From contig JANMDR010000215.1 in the NCBI GenBank assembly GCA_031376425.1, positions 1 through 15,209 on the forward strand: 15,209 bases of DNA. The letters are read 5' to 3'. Under the pieces are notes generated by a model. It was not told where the DNA came from. It worked only from the letters and a program-made list of their open reading frames with translations, and searched no databases. Of this stretch, positions 13,554-15,209 are shown in pieces. This DNA comes from JANMDR01 sp031376425. Lineage in GTDB: Bacteria; Pseudomonadota; Gammaproteobacteria; Burkholderiales; Usitatibacteraceae. Positions within the stretch are counted from its first letter, which is position 1. Each line of letters begins with the position of its first letter. The position numbers and the translations under genes are program-made.

Positions 13554-14552
13554 TTATAGCTCTGCCCAAAATACCGCAAAATAATTAGCGTCATCAGTCC
13601 ATACTTTGGTTTTTGAAAATCCTGCCGTTTGCAATAGGCTGGTGAAGTTTTCTGGCGTCCATTTGTAAGAGTTTTCAGTGTGAATCCGTTCACCGGCTTG
13701 AAAGGTGCGGCTTAATACTGTGTTGCTGATTTTAAGGCTATCGCGCCATGAAACTGTTGTCGCTTTTTTTGCTTCCACATGCATTTCAATGCGTGAGAGT
13801 GAGAGGTTGAAAAGGCCAATATGCTGCCAATCGCGCACATCAAAATTGGCACCAATAAGTTTATTAATATGGCGCAATAAATTGAGATTAAACGTGCTAG
13901 TCAGCCCTAACGGGTCGTCGTACGCGGCTTCTAGCACGGCAATGGGTTTTACTAAATCCACACCGATCAAAATGCCGCTCTTAGAATCCGCATGCACACA
14001 AAGCTGCTGCACCCGCTGCAAAAACGCTAGCGCTTCATCGGGGTTGAAGTTGCCGATGCTTGAACCTGGGTAAAATGCCACCAATGGCGCTGATTCAATA
14101 TTTGCCATTAAGGGCGCAGGCAAATCAAGTGCGTGCGCAAAATCAATACCCACCCCGGTAATTTCCATATTTTCATACCGTTGTGAAAGGGTCGTGAGCA
14201 CCTCACGCAAATACTCAGTCGAAATATCGAGTGCAACATTACTTGCTGGCTGCAAACTTGGAAAAAGCGATACGGCTTTACTACAGCTGCCAGCGCCAAA
14301 ATCCATTAAACACGCGGATTTCGGCAAGGTGGCAGCAATTTCTGTAGCGTACTTTTTGAAAATACTGGCTTCAGTACGCGTTGGATAATATTCGGGAAGC
14401 TCGGTGATAGCATCAAACAATCGTGATCCCAGCGCATCGTATAAATATTTGGGTGACGTAAACGCAGTAGGTGCTGCTAGACCAGAAATTAATTCAGCGG
14501 CGATACGTTCGGGATTGGCGGTGTGGAGATCGTAAAAGCTTAGGGCAGACAT
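13554..14552 (-). CDS. egtD: L-histidine N-alpha-methyltransferase EgtD
   Basis: 332 residues, normal for the family. EgtD trimethylates the alpha-amino group of histidine with S-adenosylmethionine to give hercynine, the shared precursor of ergothioneine and selenoneine. Visible motifs are PKYLYDALGSRLFDAI (34-49), LPEYYPTRTE (52-61), the SAM-binding DFGAGSCSK (84-92), VALDIS (107-112), FYPGSSIGNF (160-169), YDDPLGLTSTFN (201-212) and the C-terminal IHTENSYKW (290-298). It is cytoplasmic and convergent with senA. No Shine-Dalgarno sequence precedes the ATG; a TATTAT box lies only 8 bases upstream (14561-14566), so the transcript may be leaderless (tentative). Together with senA and senB it supplies the hercynine arm of selenoneine synthesis. 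Confidence 0.94.
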   Translation of the reverse strand: MSALSFYDLHTANPERIAAELISGLAAPTAFTSPKYLYDALGSRLFDAITELPEYYPTRTEASIFKKYATEIAATLPKSACLMDFGAGSCSKAVSLFPSLQPASNVALDISTEYLREVLTTLSQRYENMEITGVGIDFAHALDLPAPLMANIESAPLVAFYPGSSIGNFNPDEALAFLQRVQQLCVHADSKSGILIGVDLVKPIAVLEAAYDDPLGLTSTFNLNLLRHINKLIGANFDVRDWQHIGLFNLSLSRIEMHVEAKKATTVSWRDSLKISNTVLSRTFQAGERIHTENSYKWTPENFTSLLQTAGFSKTKVWTDDANYFAVFWAEL

Positions 14553-14685
14553 AGATTTTTATAATAGTTAGATAGTTGAGCATACGTCTTACAAATACAT
14601 ATTTGCTACGAGGGAATTGGGTTTTTGGATGCGTAGAGATTTTGGTTTATTTTACGCGTTCAACCATTAATTATGCGGTATTCAC

Positions 14686-14716
14686 GCTACTTTTCTGCGA
14701 AAATGGAAGAAGTAGC
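14686..14716 (+). repeat. Hairpin in the 5' leader of the selenate-type binding protein gene
   Basis: GCTACTT (14686-14692) pairs with AAGTAGC (14710-14716). A further TTC/GAA pair closes the stem around a 10-base loop, with one bulged G. It is followed by an AT-rich run (AATTTATTATTTTAAT) and then the start region. It could be an attenuator, a weak terminator or a regulator site within the 192-base egtD/transporter gap. Nothing else clear is seen in 14553-14744 apart from AT-rich promoter-like sequence. Confidence 0.45.
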
Positions 14717-14744
14717 AATTTATTATTTTAATCATGGGGTTTAT

Positions 14745-15209
14745 ATGCGTCGATTAGTCTGCAAATCAGTTGTAGTGGCTTCACTTTTGGCATTATCTGG
14801 CGTGGCATTTGCGCAATCAGCGCAGAACGTATTTCGGATTACCGCTATTCCGGATGAGTCGCCTACAGAATTAGCGCGTAAAGCCGCACCATTGGTAAAG
14901 TATTTAGAAGCTAAATTGGGCATGAAAGTGGAATACACCCCAGTGTCCGATTATGCTGCAGCGGTAGAAGCGCTGGCAAATAAGCAAGTTGAGCTTGCGT
15001 GGTTTGGCGGCTTTACCTTTGTGCAAGCTAATGTACGCTCCGGCGGCAAGGCCGTGCCCTTGGTGCAGCGTGAAGAAGATGAAAAGTTTAAGTCGGTTTT
15101 TATCACTACCGATGCAGCTATCAATGCTTTGACTGATCTAAAAGGTAAAACCCTGAGTTTTGGTTCAGCCTCTAGTACTTCAGGCCATCTAATGCCGCGC
15201 AGCTTTTTG
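14745..15209 (+). CDS. PhnD-like periplasmic binding protein, putative selenate/selenium ABC transporter (partial, cut by window end)
   Basis: The first 155 codons are visible; the frame is open at the window end. A cleavable signal peptide (1-23, ending GVAFAQ) is followed by a periplasmic substrate-binding domain of the phosphonate/phosphite PhnD type: FRITAIPDESPTELARKAAP, then KYLEAKLGMKVEY, VSDYAAAVEALANKQVELAW, FGGFTFVQANVRSGG, and DLKGKTLSFGSASSTSGHLM. This wording closely matches the group annotated as putative selenate ABC transporter binding proteins, and its place next to senA/senB/egtD supports a selenium oxyanion as ligand. The ligand is inferred, not shown. A GGGG stretch 5 bases before the ATG is the likely ribosome binding site. 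Permease and ATPase genes are expected just beyond the window. Confidence 0.82.
   Translation, partial: MRRLVCKSVVVASLLALSGVAFAQSAQNVFRITAIPDESPTELARKAAPLVKYLEAKLGMKVEYTPVSDYAAAVEALANKQVELAWFGGFTFVQANVRSGGKAVPLVQREEDEKFKSVFITTDAAINALTDLKGKTLSFGSASSTSGHLMPRSFL

Noticed and set aside
14553..14744. Possible SECIS-like or riboswitch element linked to selenium
   Set aside because: Only one ordinary hairpin is visible and there is no UGA-containing coding frame beside it; no known riboswitch consensus could be matched by eye.
14741..14938. Minus-strand open frame of 65 codons
   Set aside because: Antisense of the signal peptide and N-terminal domain of the PhnD-like binding protein, which has strong family motifs in the plus frame.

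Overview
Gene content and codon usage suggest a betaproteobacterium, most likely Burkholderiales-like; this is inference from gene families, not a marker gene. Pointers are a FimV-type protein, a DUF4124 protein, a PaiB-type FMN protein, GlxA regulators, and a selenoneine (sen) locus with a PhnD-like 'selenate' binding protein. The window is gene-dense chromosome. No tRNA, rRNA, CRISPR array, insertion sequence or phage gene was seen.

Layout. (1) 1-3193: cell-envelope genes. A weak candidate for a small membrane protein (239-535) overlaps antisense the end of a FimV-like LysM protein (305-1780, minus). Then come a DUF4124 protein and a small lipoprotein (1986-2852, minus, probable operon). 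(2) 3194-6497: a tightly coupled three-gene minus-strand operon, with an isochorismatase-fold cysteine hydrolase followed by two paralogous PuuE-like (metal-motif-lacking) 'polysaccharide deacetylases'. It is divergent from a PaiB-type FMN-binding protein gene, and two palindromes lie in the shared 150-bp intergenic region. The gene set fits opening of a cyclic amide or ureide ring (allantoin, hydantoin or imide-like) followed by amide or carbamoyl hydrolysis; the substrate is unknown. (3) 6568-7605: an orphan membrane-anchored zinc metallopeptidase with an unusual HELGHQLLHLGH motif and a Met-turn-like CVMNP, with a 12-bp imperfect tandem repeat at its 3' end.

(4) 7682-10301: a RelE(PF06296)/Xre toxin-antitoxin pair (minus). 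On one side is a decayed fragment matching the N-terminus of the GlxA-type regulator. On the other are a second cysteine hydrolase and the intact GlxA/AraC regulator, probably one operon. The direct-repeat arrangement indicates an old duplication or insertion around the toxin-antitoxin module. (5) 10433-11206: an exported, Tat-like, stand-alone protein with two PilJ N-terminal repeats.

(6) 11226-15209: a selenoneine locus. It holds senB (selenosugar synthase, minus), senA (EgtB-like selenoneine synthase, plus, divergent from senB), egtD (histidine trimethylase, minus, convergent with senA), and the start of a PhnD-like periplasmic protein of the type annotated as putative selenate transporter (plus, cut by the window end). 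Together these would import selenium, make hercynine, make a selenosugar and join the two. The selenophosphate synthetase (senC/selD) and a C-Se lyase are not in the window and would have to lie elsewhere.
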